Source: Planctomycetota bacterium | Lineage (GTDB): Bacteria; Planctomycetota; PLA2 | Direction: 5' to 3' | DNA length: 64,000 nucleotides | Assembly (NCBI GenBank): GCA_021776735.1 | Contig: JAJFFH010000070.1 | Coordinates: 55,350-119,349, forward strand | Shown here: positions 22,862 through 31,565 of the stretch, in pieces | Position numbering within the stretch: position 1 is the stretch's first letter | Layout: each line of letters begins with the position of its first letter | The notes under the pieces: model-generated | The model's database searches: none | Told to the model about the DNA's origin: nothing | Seen by the model: the letters and a program-made list of their open reading frames with translations, nothing else | Position numbers and translations under genes: made by a program

Positions 22862-23775
22862 TTCCGGCCAGGCAGGGGAGGCTAGCGAGGCTGGCAAACC
22901 TCGCTCGCCGGATCGGCAGCCGGATCCGTCTGGCGTTCGTCGGGCTGGCGGCGTCGTTTCGGGCGGAGTTGCACGACGGCACGCGCCACCCGCTCACGTG
23001 GCTCGGGCTGACTGCGACCATCGCGGCAGCGTGGGTGTTTGCGGTCAAGGAGCCGGTGCGCCCCAACGGCTACGTGGTCTACGAAGCCGCTCTTCAGGCG
23101 GCGTCGCGCACCGCGGTGTTCTTTCTACTCGCGGGGGCAGCCGTCACGGTCGCCGGCGACCGCACGCGCGGCACGGTCCGCTGGATCCTGCCGCGGCCGA
23201 TCGGGCGCATCGGATACGTGCTCGGCAAAGCGATGGCGCACGCCGTTCTCGCGCTCGTGTTCCTCACCGCTGCGGTAGGGACGAGTTGGGCCTGCGCGGC
23301 GCCGCTCGGCTTTTCCGACGTGGTGGCTGGCGTGGAAGGAGACGAGGACGACGAGGTCTTTCACTTCGTCGAGGAAGAGACGATCCTGCCCGAGTTCACC
23401 GCGGCGACGATGCGGCGGCGCTCGCTCGCCGCGACCGCACTTGTGCTTCCGGCTCTGCTCGCGGCAACCGGCCTCGGCCTGCTCGTCTCGTGCATGCTGC
23501 GATCGTCGTCAGCCGCCGTGATCCTGTCTCTCGGCGTGGCAATTCCGCTGAACTACCTGCCCGAGGTGCTCAACCTGAACCCGGCGTCGGCGCACGCGCT
23601 ACCGTTCCGCGCGGCAAGCGACTATCTGGCCCGCATCCGCGACTTCGGCCGCAACCTGTCCACTTCGGAATGGCCGCAAGACCACTCGCTCGCGATCTGG
23701 GGCGCGTGCATCGCCGTCCTTGGCTTACCGCTCCTCGCCTCCTTGTACTTCAGCCGCGCTGAGATCACAGACTGA
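22858..23775 (+). CDS. ABC-2 type permease
   Basis: 305 aa from a GTG that overlaps the ATPase stop. About six hydrophobic segments are visible, including LTWLGLTATIAAAWVF, TAVFFLLAGAAVTVAG, MAHAVLALVFLTAAVGTSW, ALVLPALLAATGLGLLVSCM and AIWGACIAVLGLPLLASLYF. The GDRTRGTVRWILPRPIGR loop is typical of ABC-2 membrane subunits. An acidic loop (GDEDDEVFHFVEEET) lies between helices 3 and 4. It should pair with the upstream ATPase; the substrate is unknown. Confidence 0.88.
   Translation: MIPARQGRLARLANLARRIGSRIRLAFVGLAASFRAELHDGTRHPLTWLGLTATIAAAWVFAVKEPVRPNGYVVYEAALQAASRTAVFFLLAGAAVTVAGDRTRGTVRWILPRPIGRIGYVLGKAMAHAVLALVFLTAAVGTSWACAAPLGFSDVVAGVEGDEDDEVFHFVEEETILPEFTAATMRRRSLAATALVLPALLAATGLGLLVSCMLRSSSAAVILSLGVAIPLNYLPEVLNLNPASAHALPFRAASDYLARIRDFGRNLSTSEWPQDHSLAIWGACIAVLGLPLLASLYFSRAEITD
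23710..23721 (-). repeat. Interspersed motif near-copy
   Basis: AAGGACGGCGAT on the minus strand preceded by AAGCC. It encodes CIAVLGLP in the last helix of the permease. Confidence 0.55.
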
Positions 23776-25037
23776 TGTTTCTCCTTTTGTTTACCGTTCT
23801 CGCGGGCCTCGAATTGCGGCCGGTTGAACTCGGCGAAGAGATTCTCGACGTGCGGGTCGCGGACATCGATGCCGACGGCGAGGAAGACATCATCGCGGTG
23901 TCGGAGAAACACATCTTCCTGTTCCGCGGCGGACGCGGGCCGGCCGTTCGGCGTCGCGCTCCGACACTCACGGTCCTGGGCCATGGGCTGGTCGGGATCG
24001 TAAGCAAGGGCGTGTATCACCCGGTCCGCGACCCGTTCGGAAAGTGGGAAGTCGGTCCCCCCGGCCCCCCTTCACTGTTGTCAGGCCTCGGCGCGAACAA
24101 GCCCGCGCTGATCCTGTCGCCGGGCGACGCGGACGGCGACGGAAAGGACGACCCGCTCATCACCGGACCGGACGGGTTGCACACACCGGCCGGAGTCCTG
24201 CCGCTGATTCCGCGGGCGGAACTCGCAATCAAGCGCAACGAACTGTTCGCCGTCGAGTACCGGATTCCCGTACCGACGATCGGCAACTGGTCCGGAGCCG
24301 GTCGCGAACTGGTCTTTTTGGTCGAGGACGAGCTCCGCTCGTATCGCGGGCTGAAGCGAACGGATCAGATTCCCTTCAAGCTTCCGACCCACGGCAAGAC
24401 ACCGGACTCGGTACGCCGTAATCACGTCCTGTTCGAGGATGTCGATCAGGACGGACGCCTCGACCTGCTCGTTCTGTTCGCGCGCGGCCGAACGGGTCTC
24501 ACCGTCCGTTTCGAGGCAACGGTGCGTTTCTTTCGCGGCGGCCATGTCTACGACCACGAACGGCAGGGATTTTTTCGTCCCGCGTCGTACCTGAAAGTCG
24601 ATGGCGCCCTGCTGCGCGCCGATCTGTTGGACCTCGACAGCGACGGAGACCTCGACCTGGTGCTCGGAACGATCGATACCGGCATCCTCGCGGCGGCGCG
24701 CGGCGAGGCGCCGACCGAGTACTTCGGCTTTCGTTTCGACAAGCGCACGTTTCACCGCGTGCCTATCTGGCGCCACGAGGGCACGATGAGCCTCGCGCGG
24801 TTCACCAACAAGCCGGAACCGCCGGTCCGCTTCCTGCCCGACCTCGACGACGACGGCCGGCCGGAGGCGCTCGTCATGCAGGGAAAAACGGTCGTTTTGC
24901 TCGAAGCAACGCGGATGGGACCGTTCAAGAAACGCGCGTCCGAGACCGTCAAGGGCGCAGGCGTCCCCGCCATCGGCCGCACGCGCGCGGCGGTCCCACA
25001 CAAGACCGGAATCCTTGTCGCGGAGAATCGACCGTGA
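23775..25037 (+). CDS. Secreted FG-GAP/VCBS-type protein 1
   Basis: 420 aa. The ATG overlaps the permease stop by one base. After a short hydrophobic leader (MFLLLFTVLAGL) come calcium-loop repeats typical of FG-GAP beta-propellers: DIDADGEEDIIAV, GDADGDGKDDPLI, DVDQDGRLDLLVL, DLDSDGDLDLVLG and DLDDDGRPEALV. Such proteins are exported and bind ligands or other proteins on the cell surface. It has a paralogue immediately downstream, and both are coupled to an ABC exporter, so they may be its cargo or accessory factors. This link is inferred from overlaps. Confidence 0.8.
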   Translation: MFLLLFTVLAGLELRPVELGEEILDVRVADIDADGEEDIIAVSEKHIFLFRGGRGPAVRRRAPTLTVLGHGLVGIVSKGVYHPVRDPFGKWEVGPPGPPSLLSGLGANKPALILSPGDADGDGKDDPLITGPDGLHTPAGVLPLIPRAELAIKRNELFAVEYRIPVPTIGNWSGAGRELVFLVEDELRSYRGLKRTDQIPFKLPTHGKTPDSVRRNHVLFEDVDQDGRLDLLVLFARGRTGLTVRFEATVRFFRGGHVYDHERQGFFRPASYLKVDGALLRADLLDLDSDGDLDLVLGTIDTGILAAARGEAPTEYFGFRFDKRTFHRVPIWRHEGTMSLARFTNKPEPPVRFLPDLDDDGRPEALVMQGKTVVLLEATRMGPFKKRASETVKGAGVPAIGRTRAAVPHKTGILVAENRP

Positions 25038-26458
25038 TTGCACCGCGACGACCGCCCCGGGCTTGGCGCCTCAAGAACATCGCCGTCCTCGGGCTACTGT
25101 CCTCTGGGCTTCTCGCCCAGCAGCCGCAAGTCGTCGAACTCGAGTGTCCGCGTGGCATCACCTACCGCATCGCCCGGGATCTGGACGGCGACGGGCTCGC
25201 GGAGTTCCTGGTGGTCACCAAGAAAGAGGTGTGGATCTGGAAGGGACGACGCGAGTCCCAGTCGCGCGCGCCCGACCGGAAACTCGCACTTCCGGAGGGG
25301 ACTGCGCTGTTCGACGTTGCGCACGGCGGGATCGTTGCGCGAACGGCCGACGCGTACTGGCAGCTCGCCGCCGACGGCAAGAGGACGCGGCTCGCGATCA
25401 AGTCGGGGCCGGGGTTGCCGCGCCGGCCGACCAATCTCGTCTGGCGCGGCATCTTTTTCGACTTCGATGGCGACGGCAACGACGAGGCGCTCGACGTTTC
25501 CCTGAAGGGGTACCGCATCGGATTCGCGAACGCTCCCGTGGTGCTGCCGGCATCGCTGCGCGAGACGATCGATGCGCGTGCGAACGCCGCGTCGGAGCGC
25601 CGTGTTGCGCGTTACGCGTTCGCCGATTGGGCCCGTGGCGACTTCGACGGGGACCGGCGTGCGGACTTCGCGGTGATTTCCGACGCCGGACTGATCGTCT
25701 ACCCCTCCGACGAGAACAAGCGTTTCGATCCCGGACGCGCGCTCGAGATCAAGCTGCCGGAGGCGAAGGACTCCGACGTTTCGTTCGCGGACTGGAACGG
25801 GGACGGGCGCACCGACGCGCTCGCGGTCTGGCGCAGCAGGGGGCAGGCCACGTTGCTGTTCGCGCGCCCCGGCACCGGCCTGCGCAGTCCGCGCCGCGTG
25901 CGTCTCACCGTGCCCGGCTACATGCGGTTCCCCGAAGTCGGCGACTTCAACGGCGACGGTCGCCCCGATCTGGCACTGCCCTACATCAACCACGCGCGCG
26001 ACCAGGATCTGCTGCGCATCGCGTTGCACCAGACGATCATTCTGAAGGTGCCGATTTTTCTGAATCGCGGGGGCGACAACCCGATTCCGCGCTTGGCCGA
26101 TCGACAACTCCAGATCCCGATCAAGTTCCGGATCAGCGCCGACGCAACCGGGAAGATCGGCATAAGCGGCCTCTTCGCCGCGGAGTACGGGGGCGATCTG
26201 ACGGGCGACGGGCGTGTCGATCTCCTCGTGACCAAAGCGTCCGATCTGCTCGCGGTCCATCCCGGCGTCCCCGGCGCCCAGGTCTTCGCGCCCGAGCCGG
26301 CATTAACCATCACCATCCCGGACTCGGGGGAGTTCGACAGCGTGAAGACGCTCGCCGCCGAAATCAACGGTGACAAGATCTCGGATATCATCCTTCACTA
26401 CCGTGGCCGGGGCCTGCGTCCCGACCGGCTCTTTGTCCTGCTCAGCCGCAAGAAGTGA
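25034..26458 (+). CDS. Secreted FG-GAP/VCBS-type protein 2
   Basis: 474 aa from a GTG overlapping the previous stop by 4 bp. The signal peptide is RLKNIAVLGLLSSGLLAQ. Repeats with DxDxDG loops: ARDLDGDGLAEFLVV, DFDGDGNDEALDV, DFDGDRRADFAVI, DWNGDGRTDALAV, DFNGDGRPDLALP, DLTGDGRVDLLVT and EINGDKISDIILH, enough for about seven blades. It is a paralogue of the upstream gene. A near-copy of the interspersed motif encodes NIAVLG in the signal peptide. Confidence 0.82.
   Translation: MIAPRRPPRAWRLKNIAVLGLLSSGLLAQQPQVVELECPRGITYRIARDLDGDGLAEFLVVTKKEVWIWKGRRESQSRAPDRKLALPEGTALFDVAHGGIVARTADAYWQLAADGKRTRLAIKSGPGLPRRPTNLVWRGIFFDFDGDGNDEALDVSLKGYRIGFANAPVVLPASLRETIDARANAASERRVARYAFADWARGDFDGDRRADFAVISDAGLIVYPSDENKRFDPGRALEIKLPEAKDSDVSFADWNGDGRTDALAVWRSRGQATLLFARPGTGLRSPRRVRLTVPGYMRFPEVGDFNGDGRPDLALPYINHARDQDLLRIALHQTIILKVPIFLNRGGDNPIPRLADRQLQIPIKFRISADATGKIGISGLFAAEYGGDLTGDGRVDLLVTKASDLLAVHPGVPGAQVFAPEPALTITIPDSGEFDSVKTLAAEINGDKISDIILHYRGRGLRPDRLFVLLSRKK
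25079..25090 (-). repeat. Interspersed motif near-copy
   Basis: GAGGACGGCGAT on the minus strand, within the signal peptide coding region of FG-GAP protein 2. Confidence 0.45.
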
Positions 26459-26483
26459 TGATCGGACGTCGTCTGTGACACAA

Positions 26484-27749
26484 ATGGTTGGACCTCTCTC
26501 CCTCCCGCGCCGAGATACCGAACGGGGCGTAGCACTGATCCTGGTGCTCGTCATCCTGCCGCTGGTCGCGATCCTGATGACGCAGCTCAGCTTCGAGACG
26601 ACGATCGGCGAACGCCTCTCGAGCAACGCCCTCGCGAACCAGCAGTTTCGAGCCGCGATCCGCGCGCGTATCGATCAGATGCGGGTGCGCCTCGTCCGCG
26701 ACCTGAGAAACGACGACGGCTCTGCCCAGGACGGCGGCGCATACGACCACGCCGAGGACACATGGGGTCCCGAAACGGACGGCGGCGGCACGGCGGAGAC
26801 GGTCGAGAAGGGCGACGACGAGCATGGCGACCGGGTCACGCTCTACACGGAGGTCATCGACGAGCAGGGCAAGTTCAACCTGAATCTGCTGCTGCATCGC
26901 GACGCGCAGCGGGCCGCGCGCGCGCTCACATGGTTCCGCAACATCCTCGATTTCTACCGCGACCCGCGGTTCAGCGACCTCGAGTCGACCGAGTACGACC
27001 TCAACGCGGCCGAGGCCCAGGAGATCGCGGCGGCCGTGCTCAAGTTCCTGAAGGGCGAAGAGCGCAACGAACTCGTACGCAAGCCCGAGATCCCGGACCC
27101 GACCCCCGAGATGCGCCAAGGTGTGCTGTCGGTGCACGACCTCGTCTTCGCACACCGATTGTTTCTCGAGAAAAAACTCCTCGAACGCCCGAAGGACAAC
27201 GGGACCGACGAGACCATGCCGAGTCTCGACGACATGCTCACGATCTACGGCGACGGCAGGCTCAACGCCAACACGGCTCCGATCCAGGTGCTGCGCGCGC
27301 TGTTCAAGGAGGCCGAGGGGCAAGAACGGATTGCCGAGGACATCTTTCACAAGCGCGGCGGCTACCTCACGACCGAGGAGGACCAGGACCAGCGCGACGA
27401 AGCACTTGAGCAACGCCGCGAGGACGAGGAGAACGAGATCGAGCGCGAGGACGAGGTCGCGGCCGCCTTCAAGTCGACCAACGACATCCAGCAGGTCGAG
27501 CGCATGGGCGACTCCGGGTTCATCCGACTGAACGAGATCGACATCGGCCGGGACTTCACGGTGCGGTCGAACGTCTTCACTGTGATCGTCACCGCCCGCG
27601 CCGGCAACTTCCTGCGCCAGCAACGCGTCGTGATGGAGCGCCACACCAAGGGCACCCGCACGCTGGCTTCCGAAGTACGCGCGGTCGGGATCACCGACCT
27701 GCCGGAAACGATCGGCGACGACGCGGAGAACACCGAGGACGACTCGTAG
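26484..27749 (+). CDS. GspK-like minor pseudopilin
   Basis: 421 aa from the ATG at 26484 (a GTG at 26475 is possible). The N-terminus RGVALILVLVILPLVAILMT is the GspK prepilin signature (RGxALLxVLxxxA), with the hydrophobic helix used for membrane insertion and pilus assembly. VIDEQGKFNLN and GDGRLNANTAPIQVLRALF match the conserved GspK segments. A long acidic insertion (EDQDQRDEALEQRREDEENE) is unusual. GspK caps the pseudopilus tip in type II secretion. It closes the run of overlapping genes from 21929, an odd place for a pilin gene; other minor pilins lie at 58339-61012. Confidence 0.82.
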   Translation: MVGPLSLPRRDTERGVALILVLVILPLVAILMTQLSFETTIGERLSSNALANQQFRAAIRARIDQMRVRLVRDLRNDDGSAQDGGAYDHAEDTWGPETDGGGTAETVEKGDDEHGDRVTLYTEVIDEQGKFNLNLLLHRDAQRAARALTWFRNILDFYRDPRFSDLESTEYDLNAAEAQEIAAAVLKFLKGEERNELVRKPEIPDPTPEMRQGVLSVHDLVFAHRLFLEKKLLERPKDNGTDETMPSLDDMLTIYGDGRLNANTAPIQVLRALFKEAEGQERIAEDIFHKRGGYLTTEEDQDQRDEALEQRREDEENEIEREDEVAAAFKSTNDIQQVERMGDSGFIRLNEIDIGRDFTVRSNVFTVIVTARAGNFLRQQRVVMERHTKGTRTLASEVRAVGITDLPETIGDDAENTEDDS

Positions 27750-27846
27750 GGGCCAACCGTCCCGGCATCGACGCCCGAACCCGTCTCAAAACGAGACGGC
27801 GGCGGTTGGGTGGGCGCGCCGCGTGCGCCGATACAGACAACGGGTT

Positions 27847-29052
27847 ATGGCCATCAAGACACGTGTTGGAACGAGGGAACTGATCGGCGAGATCGCGCGG
27901 CGGCTCGATCTGACGCCCAGGGAGGCGCGCGCGTACCTGAAGGCGGTGTGCGCAACCGTCCGGGAGCTCCTGCGCGAAGGACACACCGTCGAGCTCGGCG
28001 ACCTCTTGTCGCTTTCGCTGCGCGGCGGTCCGGAAATGCGCGAGGACGAGTCCGGCGGCTTCTCCGCCTACGCTCCGGTTCAACGGACCATCGCGGCGGA
28101 ACCACTCGGCGGACTGAAGGACGACCTCGATCTCTCGTGCCAAGCGGCGATCTACTACATCGCGCACGACGATGGCGCGTTCAAGGATCTCTTGAGCGAC
28201 CACTTCGGCCGGCGGGGATGGCAGGTGCTTCACGTCCGGAACGGCATGGAAGCGCTGAGCCGGCTCGACCGCCATCCGCCGGTCGCGTGCGTGTTCGAGC
28301 ACAACGCCGAAGGTTGGCGCGAGCTCGTCCGCGAACTGAAGTGCGATCCGAAGACGAACCGCGTGCCGATCGTCGGCGTGTTCCCCGAAGTCGCCAAGGA
28401 CGAACCGGTCGATACCCTCACGGTTCTGCCGGACGACATCCTCTACGAGCCGTTCGATTTCGTCGACTTCATCCGCACCGCGGGGTCCGGGCTCGCCGAT
28501 CGCGTGGCATCGTCGGAGCACGACGTCACCGAGCTCGAAGTGCACACGCCCGGCGGCAAGCGCGAGCGCCGCGAAGCGCGCCTGATGATCGAAGAGACGT
28601 TGTTTCGCGCGAAATTGCCCGAGGGCTTTTGCCGCGACGTCGGCCTCGCCTTGAAGGACGCCCTCGACAACGCGTACCGCCACGGTCACCAAAACATCGA
28701 GTGCTGCACGATCACCGTGCGCATGATTCTCGATCCGCACCGGCTCGTACTCGCCATCCGCGACACGGGCGAGGGGTTCGACCACGCCGCGGCAGTGGCT
28801 GCGGCACGCGGATCGAAGGGTAGGTTCGGCGCGTCCGACCCCCTGAACCGGGCGGCGGCGGCACTGAAAACACGCCGCGGCGACGCCGACGAGGGCGGAC
28901 TCGCCCGCATCCTGGACCATGTAAGCCGCATCGACTTCAACCGCAAGGGCAACGAGATCGTGCTCACGAAGTCCCGCCCGGAACCGAACACGCAGATCGA
29001 CGAAGACACCGCCACGAGCCTGAAGAAACTGACCAAGCCGGACTCCCGGTAA
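27847..29052 (+). CDS. HU-like / pseudo-receiver / HATPase fusion regulator
   Basis: 401 aa, three apparent domains. Residues 7-60 (TRELIGEIARRLDLTPREAR, LREGHTVELGDLLSLSLRG) follow HU/IHF DNA-binding proteins, including the helix pair and the first strand. Residues 100-218 fit a receiver fold (AIYYIAHDDGAFKDLLSDHF, VPIVGVFPEVAKDEP, LYEPFDFVDFI), but the phosphorylation site is CVFEHN (no Asp) and the usual Lys-Pro is Glu-Pro. Residues 232-378 form an RsbW-like HATPase: N box ALKDALDNAYRHG, G1 IRDTGEGFD (306-312), G2 GGLARILDHV. This suggests a DNA-tethered anti-sigma-type kinase; the partners are unknown. A GTG at 27823 is an alternative start. Confidence 0.7.
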   Translation: MAIKTRVGTRELIGEIARRLDLTPREARAYLKAVCATVRELLREGHTVELGDLLSLSLRGGPEMREDESGGFSAYAPVQRTIAAEPLGGLKDDLDLSCQAAIYYIAHDDGAFKDLLSDHFGRRGWQVLHVRNGMEALSRLDRHPPVACVFEHNAEGWRELVRELKCDPKTNRVPIVGVFPEVAKDEPVDTLTVLPDDILYEPFDFVDFIRTAGSGLADRVASSEHDVTELEVHTPGGKRERREARLMIEETLFRAKLPEGFCRDVGLALKDALDNAYRHGHQNIECCTITVRMILDPHRLVLAIRDTGEGFDHAAAVAAARGSKGRFGASDPLNRAAAALKTRRGDADEGGLARILDHVSRIDFNRKGNEIVLTKSRPEPNTQIDEDTATSLKKLTKPDSR

Positions 29053-29076
29053 GAGCAGCGAAGCGGTCGTCAGCAA

Positions 29077-29088
29077 ACGGACGGCGAT
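29077..29088 (+). repeat. Interspersed motif copy, CAGCAAA form
   Basis: Exact core preceded by CAGCAA. It is the first half of an inverted pair with 29156 in the gap between two convergent genes. Confidence 0.9.
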
Positions 29089-29155
29089 ACCCGTCCACAC
29101 CTCAGAGCGACGCTCTAGCTCTGGTTCGCTTTCTCCGGCACCGTCAATCGAAGAT

Positions 29156-29167
29156 ATCGCCGTCCGT
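29156..29167 (-). repeat. Interspersed motif copy
   Basis: Exact core on the minus strand preceded by GAGCAG. It is the inverted partner of 29077. Confidence 0.9.
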
Positions 29168-29183
29168 CTGCTCAGTTCATATG

Positions 29184-29231
29184 GCGGGCCAAAGGCCCGC
29201 GGACCTATGAAAACACGCGAAGCGGGTTTTC
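29184..29231. terminator. Hairpins between convergent genes
   Basis: GCGGGCC-AAA-GGCCCGC (29184-29200) is a perfect 7-bp stem. GAAAAC and GTTTTC (29209-29231) form a second one with a CGC/GCG inner stem. They lie between the HU fusion gene and the convergent HEAT gene and could act as a bidirectional terminator. No U-run is evident for the first. Confidence 0.4.
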
Positions 29232-29246
29232 TAGCGTAGCGGGTTT

Positions 29247-30941
29247 TCAGGTCAGCGTAACGATCAAACGCACTGCGTCGGACGCCGCGTACGGGTTGAA
29301 ATCGAAGGCGAACTCCGAAAGCGGCGAGTAGGCGTCGGAGCTGCCAATGCCGCCGAGGGCACCGATCGCCAACGCGCGGTCCACACCGGACGACTTCGGG
29401 TCGCGGTACATCGCGATCAGCGTATCGACGGCGCGGCGCGTGCCGACGAGGCCCAGCACGCGGGCCAGGGTCACGCGAAAGTGGGTCGACTTCGACTTCT
29501 TCATGCGCACGAGCAGATCCGGAACGGCGGCGGCGCCGCGGAGCAAGGCGAACGAGACCGCAGCTTGGCGCAGGACGCGCGGGTTGTTCGTCTCGTGGAG
29601 GACATCGCGCGCGAGCGGCGCGGCACTCGTGTCGCCGAGCAGTCCCAGCGCCAAGAGCCCCCACTCCCGTTCGCCGTCGCGGCCCTGCGCCACGAGCTTT
29701 CTGAGTGACGGAGCGGACTCCATGCGGCCCGCAAGTCCCAGGGCGAGTGCGCACGCGCCGCGGTCACCGGGATGCTTGATGCGGAGGAGTTGGTACTTGA
29801 GTTGATCGACCGCGTCCTGTTCGTCGCACATGCCGAGGGCGAGCAGGAGGAAGCCGCGGATGGTTTGCTCGTTCGTGTCGAGTTCGCGCAACAGGTACTT
29901 CGTCGCCCGCGGACCACCGATGCGCCCGAGGCTCATGAACAGCAGCGCCCTCACGCCCCCGTCCTTGTCGCGCTCGGCCTTGCGGCCCAGGATCTCCATT
30001 GCCGCGTGGTCGCCGGGCGAAACAAGCAGGCCCGCCGCGATCGCGGCACCGTAGCGCGCCTGCGACAGCGTGTCCTCGTTGCGCACCATCCGCAGGATGT
30101 CGGGGACCGCGATCGGTCCGCCCGCGCGCCCGAGCGCAACAGCGGCGAACCCGCGCGCGCCCCGCGGCGCCTGCTTGTCCCAGCAGGTTTCGATGAGCGG
30201 CCCCGCAGCCGCGGGCGATCCGGCATGGCCCAGCGCCACGGCGGCACACGCACGCAACTCGTCGAGCGCCGCCGGAGTGCCCTTCACCTTCACCGACCGT
30301 GGCCGACGCAGCACGGCTGCCAGAAACTCCGTGTCCCGCACGAAACCAAGGGCGAGCACGGCCAGCCCGCGCGTGCGGCGCGTCGGTTGCTGATCGCGCA
30401 CGATCGCACGGAAGCGATCGCGCAAGGTTGGGTCGCGCAGCAGCATAAGCCCGACGATCGCCGCGTCGCGGACGTTTCTGTCCTTGTCCGATTCGTAGCG
30501 CTCAAGGAGCGGCGCGCGCGCCGCTTTCGCGCGAAACTTGCCCAGCGCGATCGCCGCGGCAACGCGCACGTCTGCCGAGGGATCCGACAGGGCCTCCAGC
30601 ATCAGCGGCACCAGGGTCTTCGCGCGCAACCCGGCGCGGTCAAAGACGTCGGTGGGCTTCTTGGTGGTCCCGGTGATCGCGGTGCGCTCCAGCACGCGCG
30701 CACGCACCTTGAGCAACCGTTCGGCGTTGTACTGCCACCACCGCTGCCAAGGCGGCGCGCCGCGTTCGGTGCCTTGACTCTGTGTCGTCGGCGATAGACC
30801 GCCCCCGGGGTGGATCGGATCCCGCGGCGGGATCTTGGGCGGCGGACGGTAGATGCCGCCATGAGCAAGGGCGGGCGCGGCGAACACCGTCAACAGCACC
30901 GCCAAGGAAAGACCCGCATGCACCGTTCGCAAAAGAAACAT
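29247..30941 (-). CDS. Secreted HEAT-repeat protein
   Basis: 564 aa. The signal peptide is LSLAVLLTVFAAPALAHGG, followed by a Pro-rich linker (YRPPPKIPPRDPIHPGGG). From about residue 105 the protein is a continuous array of PBS/HEAT-like helical repeats of about 35 aa: SADVRVAAAIALGKFRAK, RNVRDAAIVGLMLLRD, RGARGFAAVALGRAGGPIA, GVRALLFMSLGRIGG and TIRGFLLLALGMCDEQDAV. It has no catalytic motif and is a likely protein-binding scaffold in the periplasm. It resembles the proteins at 8992 and 36786 in style, but sequences were not aligned. Confidence 0.85.
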   Translation of the reverse strand: MFLLRTVHAGLSLAVLLTVFAAPALAHGGIYRPPPKIPPRDPIHPGGGLSPTTQSQGTERGAPPWQRWWQYNAERLLKVRARVLERTAITGTTKKPTDVFDRAGLRAKTLVPLMLEALSDPSADVRVAAAIALGKFRAKAARAPLLERYESDKDRNVRDAAIVGLMLLRDPTLRDRFRAIVRDQQPTRRTRGLAVLALGFVRDTEFLAAVLRRPRSVKVKGTPAALDELRACAAVALGHAGSPAAAGPLIETCWDKQAPRGARGFAAVALGRAGGPIAVPDILRMVRNEDTLSQARYGAAIAAGLLVSPGDHAAMEILGRKAERDKDGGVRALLFMSLGRIGGPRATKYLLRELDTNEQTIRGFLLLALGMCDEQDAVDQLKYQLLRIKHPGDRGACALALGLAGRMESAPSLRKLVAQGRDGEREWGLLALGLLGDTSAAPLARDVLHETNNPRVLRQAAVSFALLRGAAAVPDLLVRMKKSKSTHFRVTLARVLGLVGTRRAVDTLIAMYRDPKSSGVDRALAIGALGGIGSSDAYSPLSEFAFDFNPYAASDAVRLIVTLT

Positions 30942-31010
30942 TGAGAAGCCCGGATCTTAGAACGTCGGCCAGTCGAAAATCGCCTGCGGGGATTTTCGTA
31001 TCCTGCGGGC

Positions 31011-31565
31011 ATGAATTCGTTTCTGACCGGACTGGGGGGCGTTGTGGTCGGCGTCTTGCTGGCCACGGTGTTCGATTTTCGTTCGAACGAGCCGGCGCCG
31101 CGAGCGGCGACACCGAGGCTGGATGGTCTGGAACACGCGCTGGCGCGGCTCGAAGTCGCGCTGAACCGGCACCATCCGGCGCCCAACACCACGGGAACGT
31201 CCCCGAATCGGGCATCGAATCACACGCCGAAGGGCGCCGCGCCGGACTCCGTGCCGCGCATCGACTCCGGCAACAACGAACGGCCTCGCCCTCACCGGCT
31301 CGACGCCCCGGAGACCATCCGTACGCTCAAGAAGAAACCCGACGTGCTGGAGCGTGAGGTTCCGGACGACACCCTGGAGGCGCGTCGCAAGTTCCTGCTT
31401 TGGACCGTCGATCAGATCGTCGAGAAGTTCGGCCGTCCCGATCACACGAGCGTGAGCGATGGCCTGCCGGCATTCGGCTACCGCTTCACGAGCCCACAGG
31501 GGAGATTTCGCACCATCCGATTCGTGTTTGTCGGGAGAACCGTGTTCCAGATCTACCTCAGCTGA
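31011..31565 (+). CDS. Small membrane-anchored hypothetical protein
   Basis: 184 aa. One N-terminal helix (FLTGLGGVVVGVLLATVF, residues 4-21) anchors it, followed by a heptad-like segment (LDGLEHALARLEVALNR), a disordered middle and a compact C-terminal domain (LEARRKFLLWTVDQIVEKFG, FGYRFTSPQGRFRTIRFVFV). The C-terminus resembles small SmpA/BamE-like folds only loosely. No family was recognised. Its stop overlaps the end of the convergent lipoprotein gene by 13 bp. Confidence 0.65.
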   Translation: MNSFLTGLGGVVVGVLLATVFDFRSNEPAPRAATPRLDGLEHALARLEVALNRHHPAPNTTGTSPNRASNHTPKGAAPDSVPRIDSGNNERPRPHRLDAPETIRTLKKKPDVLEREVPDDTLEARRKFLLWTVDQIVEKFGRPDHTSVSDGLPAFGYRFTSPQGRFRTIRFVFVGRTVFQIYLS

